Shown here: positions 7,965 through 17,447 of the stretch, piece by piece
Layout of the letters: each line of letters starts with the position of its first letter
How positions within the stretch are numbered: the stretch's first letter is position 1
Source: JBLNBU01 sp050260215
GTDB lineage: Bacteria; Pseudomonadota; Alphaproteobacteria; Rhodospirillales; Magnetospirillaceae
DNA: 33,596 nt
Direction of reading: 5' to 3'
Assembly: GCA_050260215.1 (NCBI GenBank)
Contig: JBLNBU010000205.1
Location: 1-33,596, forward strand
Notes under the pieces: model-generated
Told to the model about the DNA's origin: nothing
Databases searched by the model: none
The model's input: only the letters and a program-made list of their open reading frames with translations
Program-made: the position numbers and the translations under genes

Positions 7965-9634
7965 TCAACGTTCGCGGAATGCCTCGTGCCGCAGCTTGAC
8001 CACCGGCTTGATCAGGAACTCCATCACCGTGCGGGTGCCGGTGTGGATTTCCACCGTGGCCTGCATGCCGGGCGTGATCAGGCGCTTGTCGGTTTCGTCG
8101 CCGATATACGCCTTATCGGTTTGGACAACCACCCGGTAATAGGGTTGGTTCTGCGGCGGGCCGCCGATGGTGGTGTCGGGGGCGACCAGGGTGACCTCGC
8201 CTTCCAGGCCGCCATAGGTGGTGTAATCGAAGGCCGACACCTTCACCGTCGCCCGCTGCCCGGCCTGGACATAGCCGCGGTCCATGGGGTTGAGCTTGGC
8301 GTCGATCTGCAGGCGCTCGTGCAGCGGCACGATCTCCATGATCGGGTCGCCCGGCTTGACCACGCCGCCGATGGTGTTGGCGCGCAGGTTCTTGACGATG
8401 CCTTCGATCGGGCTGGTGATCTGGGTGCGGCGCTGCTGGTCGGACGCCTGGGTCAGCAACTCGCGGGTCCGCGCGACGTTCAGCTCGCACTCGGCCAGTT
8501 CCTGCTGGGCGGTGCGGGTATAGCGCGCCTGCTCCTCCTCCATGCGGCTTCTAGCCTCCGCCTGGCCGGCCTGCGAGCGCGGGATCGAAGCGCGCACGCT
8601 GTCGAGCTGGCCCTTGAGGTCCTCGACCTGGGCCTCGAGCGCCACGTGGTCCATCTTCGAGGTCAGGCCGGAGCGGATCAGGTCCTTGGACATCTCGAAG
8701 CGCTGCATCAGCAGGCGCAGGTTGTTGCCCAGCGCCCGCTGCTTGGTTTCCAGCTCGCTCACCTCCAGGCCCTTCTGGCGCACCTGCTCCTGCAGCACCG
8801 ACAGCGTCGCCTTCAGCGCGGCGCGGCGGGCCTCGAACTGGCGCTTCTCGGCCTCCAGCAGCGGCGGCTGGCGGCGGGCCTCGTCGGGCGGGAAGCTGGG
8901 CTGGTGGCCGCCGGCCAGTTCGGCCTGCAGCCGGGCCCGCTGCAGAATGTAGCCGTCCAGGCGGACCTGCAGCTCCTCCCTGTTGATGGAGCTGACCGGC
9001 AGGTCGAGCAGTACCAGGGGGGTGCCCTCCTTGACCTCCTCGCCGTCCTGCACCGTGATCTCGCGGATGATGCCGCCTTCCAGGTGCTGGATGGTCTTGA
9101 CCTTGCCTTCGGGCACCACCTCGCCCTCGGCGGTGGCGACCTCGTCCAGGTGGGCGAACTGGGCCCAGACCAGGAAGATGGCCACCATGGTGATGGCCAG
9201 CCGCGCCAGCGGCCGCCAGGTGGGCAACGGATAGGAATTGGCCAGCCGCCACAGCCGCCCGCCATGCCTGTCGACGGCGTGGTACTCCTGCTCGACCGCC
9301 GGCCCCAGGGCGTCGAGCGGCGGCAGGAACCACGCCACCACCGCGTCCCAGATCCGCCGCGGCAGCGGTGTGGGCGGCACGGACCCATCCTCGGCCGGCT
9401 CGGGCCGGGCGAACAGCCAGCGCAGGAACGCCCACAGGATGCGCAACCTGGCCAGCGCGCGGTCCAGATGGATGCGCCAGGCCGGCGGCGGCGGCCCCGC
9501 CGGAGGACCAATGGGAGGACCGCCCGCAGGACCGCCCGCAGCGCCCGCGGCCATCATCTGCATCAGCTGCTCGGGCGTCATGCCCGGCGGCAGCTGGATG
9601 GCGCCGGGCGGCGGCGCGGGAGGGCTTTGATCGG

Positions 9635-9638
<4 letters not shown>
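7965..9638 (-). CDS. Type I secretion membrane fusion protein (HlyD family)
   Basis: This 557-residue adaptor would link the inner-membrane ABC exporter to an outer-membrane TolC channel. The cytoplasmic N-terminus is unusually long: residues 1-52 are rich in Pro, Gly and Ala, then comes a basic segment. One membrane helix (about 143-161) is followed by two lipoyl-like halves (about 170-212 and 404-440), a periplasmic coiled coil (about 218-400) and the HlyD C-terminal signature near 523-548 (PGMQATVEIHTG, then TVMEFLIKPV). The family is usually about 430-480 residues, so the extra length is at the N-terminus. Its ATG overlaps the exporter stop by 4 bases (ATGA), which implies translational coupling. 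Confidence 0.94.
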
Positions 9639-11392
<1,754 letters not shown>

Positions 11393-11463
11393 GGTCCGAC
11401 GATTTGTGCCCGACCCGGGCGGCGATGCAAACGAAAAAGCAAGCCCGGCCGTGGCTACGCCGC

Positions 11464-11491
11464 TTGCATCCGGGGCCGCCCTGTGCATAAT
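11464..11491 (+). promoter_or_regulatory. Candidate sigma70-type promoter of the rpsF operon
   Basis: TTGCAT (11464-11469) and CATAAT (11486-11491) are spaced by 16 bases, in the 201-base gap between the divergent exporter and rpsF genes. The start would be near 11498, giving a leader of about 95 bases. Such a leader is long enough for autogenous control by S6/S18, known in other bacteria, but I cannot identify the S6:S18-binding fold by eye. Confidence 0.5.
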
Positions 11492-11593
11492 GCGCGGCTT
11501 CCATCCCTTGCCGGGGTCTCATGCGAGGCACCGGCTATGCCCGTTCGCCCATGGTGGGCGGCACGGGAAGAGAAAAGCCAGAAGGGTAAAAGA

Positions 11594-12004
11594 ATGGCTT
11601 TGTATGAATGCGTGTTCATCGCGCGCCAGGACATCTCCGCCCCCCAGGTGGAAGCCCTGACCGAAGAACTGTCCAACGTCATCGCCCAGGGCGGCGGCTC
11701 GGTCTCCAAGAAGGAATTCTGGGGCCTGCGCAACATCGCCTACCGCGTCAAGAAGAACCGCAAGGGCCACTACGTCCTGCTCAACATCGATGCGCCCTCC
11801 GCCGCCGTGAAGGAGATGGAGCGCCAGATGTCGATCAATGAAGACGTGCTGCGCTGCCTGACGGTGCGCGTCGAGGAGCTGGAGGAAGGCCCCTCGGCCA
11901 TGATGCAGTCCAAGTCCGGCCGCGAGGATCGCCCGCGCCGCGGCGACGGCGAGGACCGTCCCCGCCGCGAGTTCCGCGACCGCCGTTCCGAGGGAGGTGA
12001 GTGA
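11594..12004 (+). CDS. rpsF: 30S ribosomal protein S6
   Basis: The 136-residue protein has the S6 fold: MALYECVFIARQDIS at the N-terminus, EFWGLRNIAYRVKKNRKGHY near 42-61, and NIDAPSAAVKEMERQM near 64-79. It binds S18 and the central domain of 16S rRNA in the 30S platform. Residues from about 104 on form a highly charged Arg/Asp/Glu tail (REDRPRR and DRPRREFRDRR), longer than in E. coli before processing. The AGAAGGG ribosome binding site precedes the ATG at 11594. The stop overlaps the S18 start by one base (TGATG). Confidence 0.98.
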   Translation: MALYECVFIARQDISAPQVEALTEELSNVIAQGGGSVSKKEFWGLRNIAYRVKKNRKGHYVLLNIDAPSAAVKEMERQMSINEDVLRCLTVRVEELEEGPSAMMQSKSGREDRPRRGDGEDRPRREFRDRRSEGGE

Positions 12005-12279
12005 TGACCGAGACCAAGACCGCCGAGCGGCCCCGTCCGGTGCAGACCGGCGCCCCCCGCCGCCCGTTCTTCCGCCGCCGCAAGACCTGCCCGTTCTCGG
12101 GCCAGGGCGCGCCGAAGATCGACTACAAGGACGTCAAGCTGCTGCAGCGCTTCATTTCCGAGCGCGGCAAGATCGTGCCGTCCCGCATTACCGCGGTTTC
12201 GACCAAGAAGCAGCGCGAACTGGCCCAGGCCATCAAGCGCGCCCGCTTCCTGGGCCTGCTGCCCTACGTGGTGAAGTGA
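12004..12279 (+). CDS. rpsR: 30S ribosomal protein S18
   Basis: The 91-residue basic protein carries the S18 signatures FFRRRKTCPFSG near 22-33, IDYKDVKLLQRFISERGKI near 39-57 and PSRITAVSTKKQRELAQAIK near 59-78. It partners S6 in the 30S platform. The ATG at 12004 is used rather than the GTG one codon earlier because GGAGGTGA lies at suitable spacing in the end of rpsF. It is the second gene of the rpsF-rpsR-DUF2232-rplI operon, with the next start 20 bases downstream. A CxxC zinc pair is not present (one Cys only). Confidence 0.98.
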   Translation: MTETKTAERPRPVQTGAPRRPFFRRRKTCPFSGQGAPKIDYKDVKLLQRFISERGKIVPSRITAVSTKKQRELAQAIKRARFLGLLPYVVK

Positions 12280-12298
12280 GGCCGGCGGCACTGGTGAC

Positions 12299-13237
12299 GT
12301 GACCAGGCTGATCGGCCTTCCGCTGGTGGCGGGACTGGGCTCTGCCCTTCTGTTCCTGTCGCTGGCCAAGGGCGTCGCCGCCGGCGTGCTGCTGTCCTAT
12401 GCCGCCCCGCTGCCGCTGATGATGGCGGGACTGGGGTGGGGAGGACTGGCGGCAGGGGCGGCGAGCCTGGTGGGATTGGCGGCGGTCGCCGCGGTGGCGG
12501 GGGCGCTTTCGGCCCTGCCGTTCGCGGTGGTCGCGGTACTGCCGGCCCTGGTGGTGGTCAACCGCGCCCTGTTGTGGCGCAGCGACGACGCCGGACGGGT
12601 CGAGTGGTATCCGCCGGGACTGGTGCTGGCCTGGCTGGCCGGGACCGCGGGTTTGATGCTGGTGGTTGCCGCCGCCCTGATCCCCGGCCACGAGGCCGGG
12701 ATCGAGGGGTGGCTGGCCGAGACCATCGGCAGCATGCTCAAGGTCCTGGCCCCGTCGCTCAGCGAGGAACAGCGAGGCCTGGCCACCCAGTGGTGGACCC
12801 CGCTGTTCCCGTCGATGCTGGCGGGGTCGTGGCTGGTGATGGCGGTGGTCAACGCCGCGACGGCCCAGGGCATCCTGGTGCGGTCGGGCCGCAACCGCCG
12901 GCCGAGCCCGGTCTATCGGCAGCTGTGGCTGCCGACCTGGCTGGGCGCGGCTTTGCTGGCCGCGGTGCTGGTGGGCTGGCTGGCCGGGGGCGACCCGGGC
13001 TATGTCGGCCGCAACCTGGCGCTGGTGGCGGTCGTGCCGTTCGCCTTTCTCGGGTTGGCCGGGGTCCATCAATGGGCAGCCGGCCGGTCCAACGCCAACT
13101 GGGTGCTGGCGGTGACGTATTTGGTTCTGTTCGTGGCCTTCGGCTGGGCGGTGCTCGCGGTGGCCGGCCTCGGACTGGTGAGGTTCGTATCGGGATTCCG
13201 CGACCGCGCGATCAGCGGCGGCGGGAAGGAGGAATAA
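12299..13237 (+). CDS. DUF2232 multi-pass membrane protein of the ribosomal operon
   Basis: This 312-residue protein has about eight hydrophobic helices (for example 8-31, 38-70, 105-127, 170-188, 215-232, 240-258 and 270-295) and no catalytic motif I recognise. A DUF2232 membrane protein between rpsR and rplI is a standing feature of alphaproteobacterial genomes, and the position as well as the helix pattern support the call. Its function is not known. It starts with GTG at 12299 and ends one base before the rplI start, with the rplI ribosome binding site (AAGGAGGA) inside its last codons. Strong coupling to L9 translation is therefore expected. Confidence 0.85.
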   Translation: MTRLIGLPLVAGLGSALLFLSLAKGVAAGVLLSYAAPLPLMMAGLGWGGLAAGAASLVGLAAVAAVAGALSALPFAVVAVLPALVVVNRALLWRSDDAGRVEWYPPGLVLAWLAGTAGLMLVVAAALIPGHEAGIEGWLAETIGSMLKVLAPSLSEEQRGLATQWWTPLFPSMLAGSWLVMAVVNAATAQGILVRSGRNRRPSPVYRQLWLPTWLGAALLAAVLVGWLAGGDPGYVGRNLALVAVVPFAFLGLAGVHQWAAGRSNANWVLAVTYLVLFVAFGWAVLAVAGLGLVRFVSGFRDRAISGGGKEE

Positions 13238-13238
13238 G

Positions 13239-13781
13239 ATGGAAGTCATCCTGCTCGAGAGGATCGAGAAGCTCGGTCAGATGGGCGACGTGGTCAAGGT
13301 CAAGCCCGGCTACGCCCGCAATTTCCTGCTGCCGCAGAACAAGGCCCTGCGCGCGTCGAAGGACAACCTGGCCCTGTTCGAGAAGCAGCGCGCCCAGCTC
13401 GAGGCCGCCAATCTCAAGCGCCGCGACGAGGCCCAGGCCGTCGCCGCCAAGATGGACGGCCTGACGGTGCTGATGGTCCGCCAGGCCGGTGAAGGCGGGC
13501 AACTGTACGGTTCGGTCTCGGGCCGCGACGTCGCCGACGCCATTGCCGCCGCCGGCTACACCGTCGAGCGCCGCCAGGTCAACCTGGACAACCCGATCAA
13601 GACCCTGGGCGCCTACGCCGTGCGCGTGTCGTTGCACCCCGAGGTGGCGATCACAGTGACCGTCAACGTCGCCCGTTCGGCCGAGGAAGCCGAGCGCGCC
13701 GCCGCTGCCGCCGCCGCCGAGGCTGCCGAAGCCGCCGCCGAGGAAGCCGCCCCGGCCGAGGACGAGGCCGCCGAGGCCTAA
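13239..13781 (+). CDS. rplI: 50S ribosomal protein L9
   Basis: The 180-residue protein matches L9: N-terminal rRNA-binding domain (MEVILLERIEKLGQMGDVVK, then GYARNFLLPQNKAL), a long connecting helix (about 40-75), and the C-terminal domain (GEGGQLYGSVSGRDVADAI near 83-101). It binds domain V of 23S rRNA at the base of the L1 stalk. A tail from about 148 on, almost entirely Ala and Glu, adds some 30 residues beyond the E. coli length. The ribosome binding site AAGGAGGA is the strongest in the window. A compound inverted repeat follows directly and probably ends the operon. Confidence 0.98.
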   Translation: MEVILLERIEKLGQMGDVVKVKPGYARNFLLPQNKALRASKDNLALFEKQRAQLEAANLKRRDEAQAVAAKMDGLTVLMVRQAGEGGQLYGSVSGRDVADAIAAAGYTVERRQVNLDNPIKTLGAYAVRVSLHPEVAITVTVNVARSAEEAERAAAAAAAEAAEAAAEEAAPAEDEAAEA

Positions 13782-13787
13782 GAGGCT

Positions 13788-13916
13788 CCCTCTCCCAGCG
13801 GGAGAGGGTCGGGGTGAGGGAGAGTTGCCGGCCGCGGAAGTATCCCTTCCGGGGACGCATCACCCCCTCACCCTCCCGCGTGCCGCGGGCCCCTCCCTCT
13901 CCCTCGAGGGAGAGGG
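13788..13916. repeat. Compound REP-like inverted repeat, probable rplI operon terminator
   Basis: Two strong hairpins face each other: CCCTCTCCC-AGC-GGGAGAGGG (13788-13808, 9-bp stem) and a perfect 22-base palindrome CCCTCTCCCTC/GAGGGAGAGGG (13895-13916). Between them GGGTGAGGG (13812-13820) pairs with CCCTCACCC (13865-13873), so the whole element can fold as a branched structure. Neither hairpin has a T-run. It occupies most of the 234-base gap between rplI and dnaB. The CCCTC/GAGGG theme recurs at 4369 and 15554. Confidence 0.7.
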
Positions 13917-13947
13917 GAGTGCGGCAAGGTTTCCCCCCGATATCCTC

Positions 13948-13969
13948 GTTATCCATTCCTGTGGATAAC
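13948..13969. promoter_or_regulatory. Palindromic DnaA-box pair upstream of dnaB
   Basis: TGTGGATAA (13960-13968) is an exact reverse complement of the DnaA box consensus TTATCCACA. Facing it, TTATCCATT (13949-13957) matches seven of nine consensus positions. Together they form a perfect 8-bp inverted repeat, GTTATCCA-N6-TGGATAAC. The site lies about 50 bases before the dnaB start, a plausible position for DnaA control of dnaB transcription. Confidence 0.6.
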
Positions 13970-14015
13970 TGCCGCGGGTGATGCGGCGGCAACCACTTTG
14001 CTGGTACGCTGTGGC

Positions 14016-15533
14016 ATGCCTGATCCGGTCCCCTTCCCCGCTGCGTCCGCCGACGCCTCCCATGCCCTGCGCACCCCGCCCCACAACTACGAGGCGGAGC
14101 AGGCCCTGCTGGGTGCGGTGCTGCTCAACAACCGCGCCTTCGAGAAGGTGTCCGAGTTCCTGCGCGCCGAGCATTTCGCCGAGCCGGCGCACGGGCGCAT
14201 CTTCGCCGCCTGCGGCAAGCTGATCGAGCGCGGCCAGATCGCCAACCCGGTCACCCTGAAGACCTACCTGGAGCAGGACGGCGCGCTGGCCGACGTCGGC
14301 GGTCCGCAGTACCTGGCCCAGCTGGCCAATGCGGTGGTGTCGATCATCAACGCCGAGGACTACGGCAAGCTGATCCACGACCTGCACCTGCGCCGCGAGC
14401 TGATCGCGCTGGGCGAGGACCTGGTCAACGACGCCTTCGCCCCCGACATCGACCGCTCGGCCATGGACCAGATCGGCGGCGCCGAGGCCAAGCTGTACGA
14501 ACTGGCCACCACCGGCCAGACCGAGGGCGGCTTCGAGGACTTCCGCAGCGTGCTGATCGGGGCCGTCCAGGCGGCCGAATCCGCCCACAAGCGCCAGGGC
14601 AAGCTTTCCGGCGTGCCCACCGGCCTGATCGACATGGACAAGAAGCTGGGCGGCCTGCACGAATCCGACCTGATCATCCTGGCCGGCCGCCCGTCCATGG
14701 GCAAGACGTCGCTGGCCACCAACATCGCCTTCAACGCCGCCGCCGCCTACAAGGAAGAGGCCGACACCCTGGGCCGCAAGAAGGCGGTCGACGGGGCGGT
14801 GGTCGCCTTCTTCTCGCTGGAAATGTCGGCCGAGCAGCTGGCCACCCGTATTCTGGCCGAGCAGGCCGAAATCCCCAGCCACAAGATCCGCCAGGGCGAG
14901 CTGTCCAACGACGAGTTCGAGCGCCTGGTGGTCGCCGCCCAGCAGCTGCACCGCCTGCCGCTGTTCATCGACGACACGCCGGCCCTGTCCATCTCGGCGG
15001 TGCGCACCCGCTCGCGCCGGCTGCAGCGCCAGCACGGGCTGGGGCTGATCGTGCTCGACTACCTGCAGCTGCTGCGCGGCTCGGGCGCCACTTCCGAGAA
15101 CCGGGTGCAGGAAATCTCGGAAATCACCCGGGGCCTCAAGGCGCTGGCCAAGGAGCTGAACGTGCCGGTGATCGCGCTGTCCCAGTTGTCGCGCGCCGTC
15201 GAGCAGCGCGAGGACAAGCGGCCCCAGCTGGCCGACCTGCGTGAATCGGGCTCGATCGAGCAGGACGCCGACGTGGTGATGTTCGTTTTCCGCGAGCAGT
15301 ACTACCTGGAACGCGCCGAACCCGGCCAGCGCCCCGAGGAGAGCCAGGAAAAGTTCAACGAGCGTCACGCCAAGTGGCAGGAGCGCTGCGAGCAGGTGTG
15401 GAATACCGCCGAAGTCATCATCGCCAAGCAGCGCCACGGCCCCGTGGGCACCGTGCGACTGTCGTTCCAGGGCGAGTACACCAAGTTCGGCAACCTGGTC
15501 ACCGACGACCACTACGAAGAGCCGGGTTATTGA
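14016..15533 (+). CDS. dnaB: Replicative DNA helicase DnaB
   Basis: This 505-residue hexameric 5'-3' helicase unwinds the replication fork and recruits DnaG primase. The N-terminal domain begins at PPHNYEAEQALLGAVLLNN (21-39). The RecA-like domain has Walker A GRPSMGKT (224-231), the FFSLEMSAEQLATRIL segment (265-280), Walker B LIVLDYLQLL (344-353), SQLSRAVEQRE (389-399) and the arginine-finger region KQRHGPVG (471-478). No intein interrupts the P-loop or other conserved motifs, although dnaB is a common intein site. An in-frame TTG lies 18 bases upstream, but the ATG at 14016 gives the expected start. No clear ribosome binding site is seen. A hairpin separates it from alr. Confidence 0.98.
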   Translation: MPDPVPFPAASADASHALRTPPHNYEAEQALLGAVLLNNRAFEKVSEFLRAEHFAEPAHGRIFAACGKLIERGQIANPVTLKTYLEQDGALADVGGPQYLAQLANAVVSIINAEDYGKLIHDLHLRRELIALGEDLVNDAFAPDIDRSAMDQIGGAEAKLYELATTGQTEGGFEDFRSVLIGAVQAAESAHKRQGKLSGVPTGLIDMDKKLGGLHESDLIILAGRPSMGKTSLATNIAFNAAAAYKEEADTLGRKKAVDGAVVAFFSLEMSAEQLATRILAEQAEIPSHKIRQGELSNDEFERLVVAAQQLHRLPLFIDDTPALSISAVRTRSRRLQRQHGLGLIVLDYLQLLRGSGATSENRVQEISEITRGLKALAKELNVPVIALSQLSRAVEQREDKRPQLADLRESGSIEQDADVVMFVFREQYYLERAEPGQRPEESQEKFNERHAKWQERCEQVWNTAEVIIAKQRHGPVGTVRLSFQGEYTKFGNLVTDDHYEEPGY

Positions 15534-15553
15534 GCCGCGACGGCCCCCACCTT

Positions 15554-15580
15554 CCCTCCCCCGGCCCAGCCGGGGGAGGG
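15554..15580 (+). promoter_or_regulatory. Hairpin between dnaB and alr that holds the alr ribosome binding site
   Basis: A 12-bp stem (CCCTCCCCCGGC, 15554-15565, against GCCGGGGGAGGG, 15569-15580) closes a 3-base loop. The GGAGGG at 15575-15580 is eight bases before the GTG at 15589, ideal Shine-Dalgarno spacing. When folded, the hairpin would bury this site, so it may damp alr translation, or act as a partial terminator after dnaB. Confidence 0.6.
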
Positions 15581-15588
15581 TATGAAGA

Positions 15589-16674
15589 GTGATCGCCATG
15601 ACCGACATTTCCCGCGCCACCGCCGTGCTGACGGTCGACCTGGATGCCGTGGTCGCCAACTGGCGGCTGCTGGCCGCCAAGGCGCGGCCCGCCGAGGCGG
15701 CGGCGGTGGTCAAGGCCGACGCCTACGGACTGGGGGCCGACAAGGTGGCGCCGGCCCTGTTCGCCGCCGGCTGCCGCCGCTTCTTCGTCGCCACCATCGA
15801 CGAGGGCCTGGAGCTGCGCCGGGTGCTGCCCGAGGGCGAGGTGTTCGTGCTGTGCGGCCCCCTGCCCGGCTCCGAACCCGAGTTCGCCCGGGCGGGGCTG
15901 ACCCCGGTGCTCAACAGCCTGGAGCAGATCGCCCTGTGGTCGGCCTTCGCGCCCGGCTCGGACGCGGTGGTCCATGTCGACACCGGCATGTCGCGACTGG
16001 GGCTGACTGCGGCCGACCTGGACCGGGTCGACGTCTCGCGCTTGAAGCTTGCCCTGGTGATGAGCCACATGGCCTGCGCCGACGAGGCGGGATCGACCAT
16101 GAACGCCGGCCAGCTGCGCACCTTCCGTGCCATGGCGGCCAGGCTGCCGCAGGCGCCGCTCAGCCTGGCGGCGTCGTCGGCCATCTTCCTGGGGGCCGGC
16201 TATCATTTCGACCTGGTTCGTCCGGGGGCGGCGCTGTACGGGGTCAACCCCACCCCGGACGCCGCCAATCCCATGGCGCAAGTGGTTCGCCTGCAAGGAA
16301 AAATCCTGCAGGTGCGTGACGTTGACACACCCCAGACCGTTGGTTATGGTGCCACCCATCGCGTCGCCGGCCCGGCCCGCATCGCCACCGTCGCCGTGGG
16401 CTACGCCGACGGCTGGTTCCGGTCGCTGGGCAACCGCGGCCATGGGATCATCGGGGGGGTGAAGGTGCCGGTCGCCGGTCGCATTTCCATGGATCTGACC
16501 ACCTTCGACGTCACCGCCGCGCCGGCCGAGGCCGTGCACGCCGGTGCCATGATCGACCTGCTGGGCGACCACGTCACCGTCGACACCGTCGCCGGCGAAG
16601 CCGGCACCATCGGCTACGAGGTGCTGACCGCGCTGGGCCGTCGCTACCTGCGCCAGTACCGGGGCTGCGCCTGA
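15589..16674 (+). CDS. alr: Alanine racemase
   Basis: This 361-residue PLP enzyme interconverts L- and D-alanine for peptidoglycan. The PLP-binding Lys is K42 in VVKADAYGLG. The opposite-face catalytic Tyr is Y253 in VGYGATHR. R136 in HVDTGMSRLG is also conserved, as are LVRPGAALYG and GRISMDLTTFDV. The GTG at 15589 is preferred to the ATG at 15598 because GGAGGG lies eight bases before it; the shorter form would have 358 residues. It follows dnaB in the same direction, an arrangement common in alphaproteobacteria, and overlaps the mlaE start by one base (TGATG). Confidence 0.96.
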   Translation: MIAMTDISRATAVLTVDLDAVVANWRLLAAKARPAEAAAVVKADAYGLGADKVAPALFAAGCRRFFVATIDEGLELRRVLPEGEVFVLCGPLPGSEPEFARAGLTPVLNSLEQIALWSAFAPGSDAVVHVDTGMSRLGLTAADLDRVDVSRLKLALVMSHMACADEAGSTMNAGQLRTFRAMAARLPQAPLSLAASSAIFLGAGYHFDLVRPGAALYGVNPTPDAANPMAQVVRLQGKILQVRDVDTPQTVGYGATHRVAGPARIATVAVGYADGWFRSLGNRGHGIIGGVKVPVAGRISMDLTTFDVTAAPAEAVHAGAMIDLLGDHVTVDTVAGEAGTIGYEVLTALGRRYLRQYRGCA

Positions 16675-17447
16675 TGGACTTCCTGGCCACCGTCGGACGG
16701 GTGTTCCTGTCCTTTCTCGCCCATACCGGCCGGCTGTCGGCCTTCACCGCCACCGCGGTGTCGCACACGGTCCGCCCGCCCTTCTATCCGCGCCTGATCG
16801 TGCGCGCCATGGTCGAGATCGGCTATTTCTCGCTGCCGGTGGTCGGGCTGACCGCCATCTTCTCCGGCATGGTGCTGGCGCTGCAAAGCTATACCGGCTT
16901 TGCGCGCTTCTCGGCCGAGGGCGCGGTGGCCACCGTGGTGGTGCTGTCCATGACCCGCGAACTGGGCCCGGTGCTGGCCGGCCTGATGGTGGCGGGCCGC
17001 ATCGGCGCCTCCATGGCGGCCGAGATCGGCACCATGCGGGTGACCGAGCAGATCGACGCCCTGACCACGCTATCGACCAACCCGTTCAAGTACCTGGTGG
17101 CGCCGCGCCTGATCGCCGGGCTGATGATGCTGCCGTTCCTGGTCGCCGTCGCCGACGTCATCGGCGTGTTCGGCGGCTATATCGTCGGCGTCTACAAGCT
17201 GGGCTTCAACCCGGCCACCTACATCTCGCGCACCTGGGAATACCTGGAGCCGCTGGACGTGGTCTCGGGGCTGACCAAGGCCGCGGTATTCGGCTTCCTG
17301 GTCACCCTGATGGGCTGCTACCACGGCTACTATTCCAAGGGCGGCGCCCAGGGCGTCGGCGCGGCCACCACCAATGCGGTGGTGTCGGCGGCGATCCTGA
17401 TCCTGATCTTCAACTACGTCATCACCGCGCTGTATTTCGGCAAATGA
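16674..17447 (+). CDS. mlaE: MlaE-family ABC lipid transporter permease
   Basis: The 257-residue inner-membrane protein is the permease of the Mla phospholipid-transport ABC complex, which moves lipids between inner and outer membranes. It has about five to six hydrophobic segments and the MlaE signature MAAEIGTMRVTEQIDAL (about 115-131), with the preceding LGPVLAGLMVAGRIG. The length is typical. It overlaps alr by one base and mlaF by four bases, so all three are probably cotranslated. MlaD, MlaC and MlaB are not adjacent, so the substrate-handling MCE protein must come from elsewhere. Confidence 0.93.
   Translation: MDFLATVGRVFLSFLAHTGRLSAFTATAVSHTVRPPFYPRLIVRAMVEIGYFSLPVVGLTAIFSGMVLALQSYTGFARFSAEGAVATVVVLSMTRELGPVLAGLMVAGRIGASMAAEIGTMRVTEQIDALTTLSTNPFKYLVAPRLIAGLMMLPFLVAVADVIGVFGGYIVGVYKLGFNPATYISRTWEYLEPLDVVSGLTKAAVFGFLVTLMGCYHGYYSKGGAQGVGAATTNAVVSAAILILIFNYVITALYFGK

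Noticed and set aside
11393..11593. Riboswitch or S6:S18 autoregulatory leader before rpsF
   Set aside because: The leader is long enough, but I could not build a convincing conserved fold by eye.
13788..13916. CRISPR-like or tandem repeat array
   Set aside because: The repeats are inverted arms of hairpins, not direct repeats with unique spacers.
14016..15533. Intein in dnaB
   Set aside because: The P-loop and other conserved motifs are uninterrupted and the length (505 residues) is normal.
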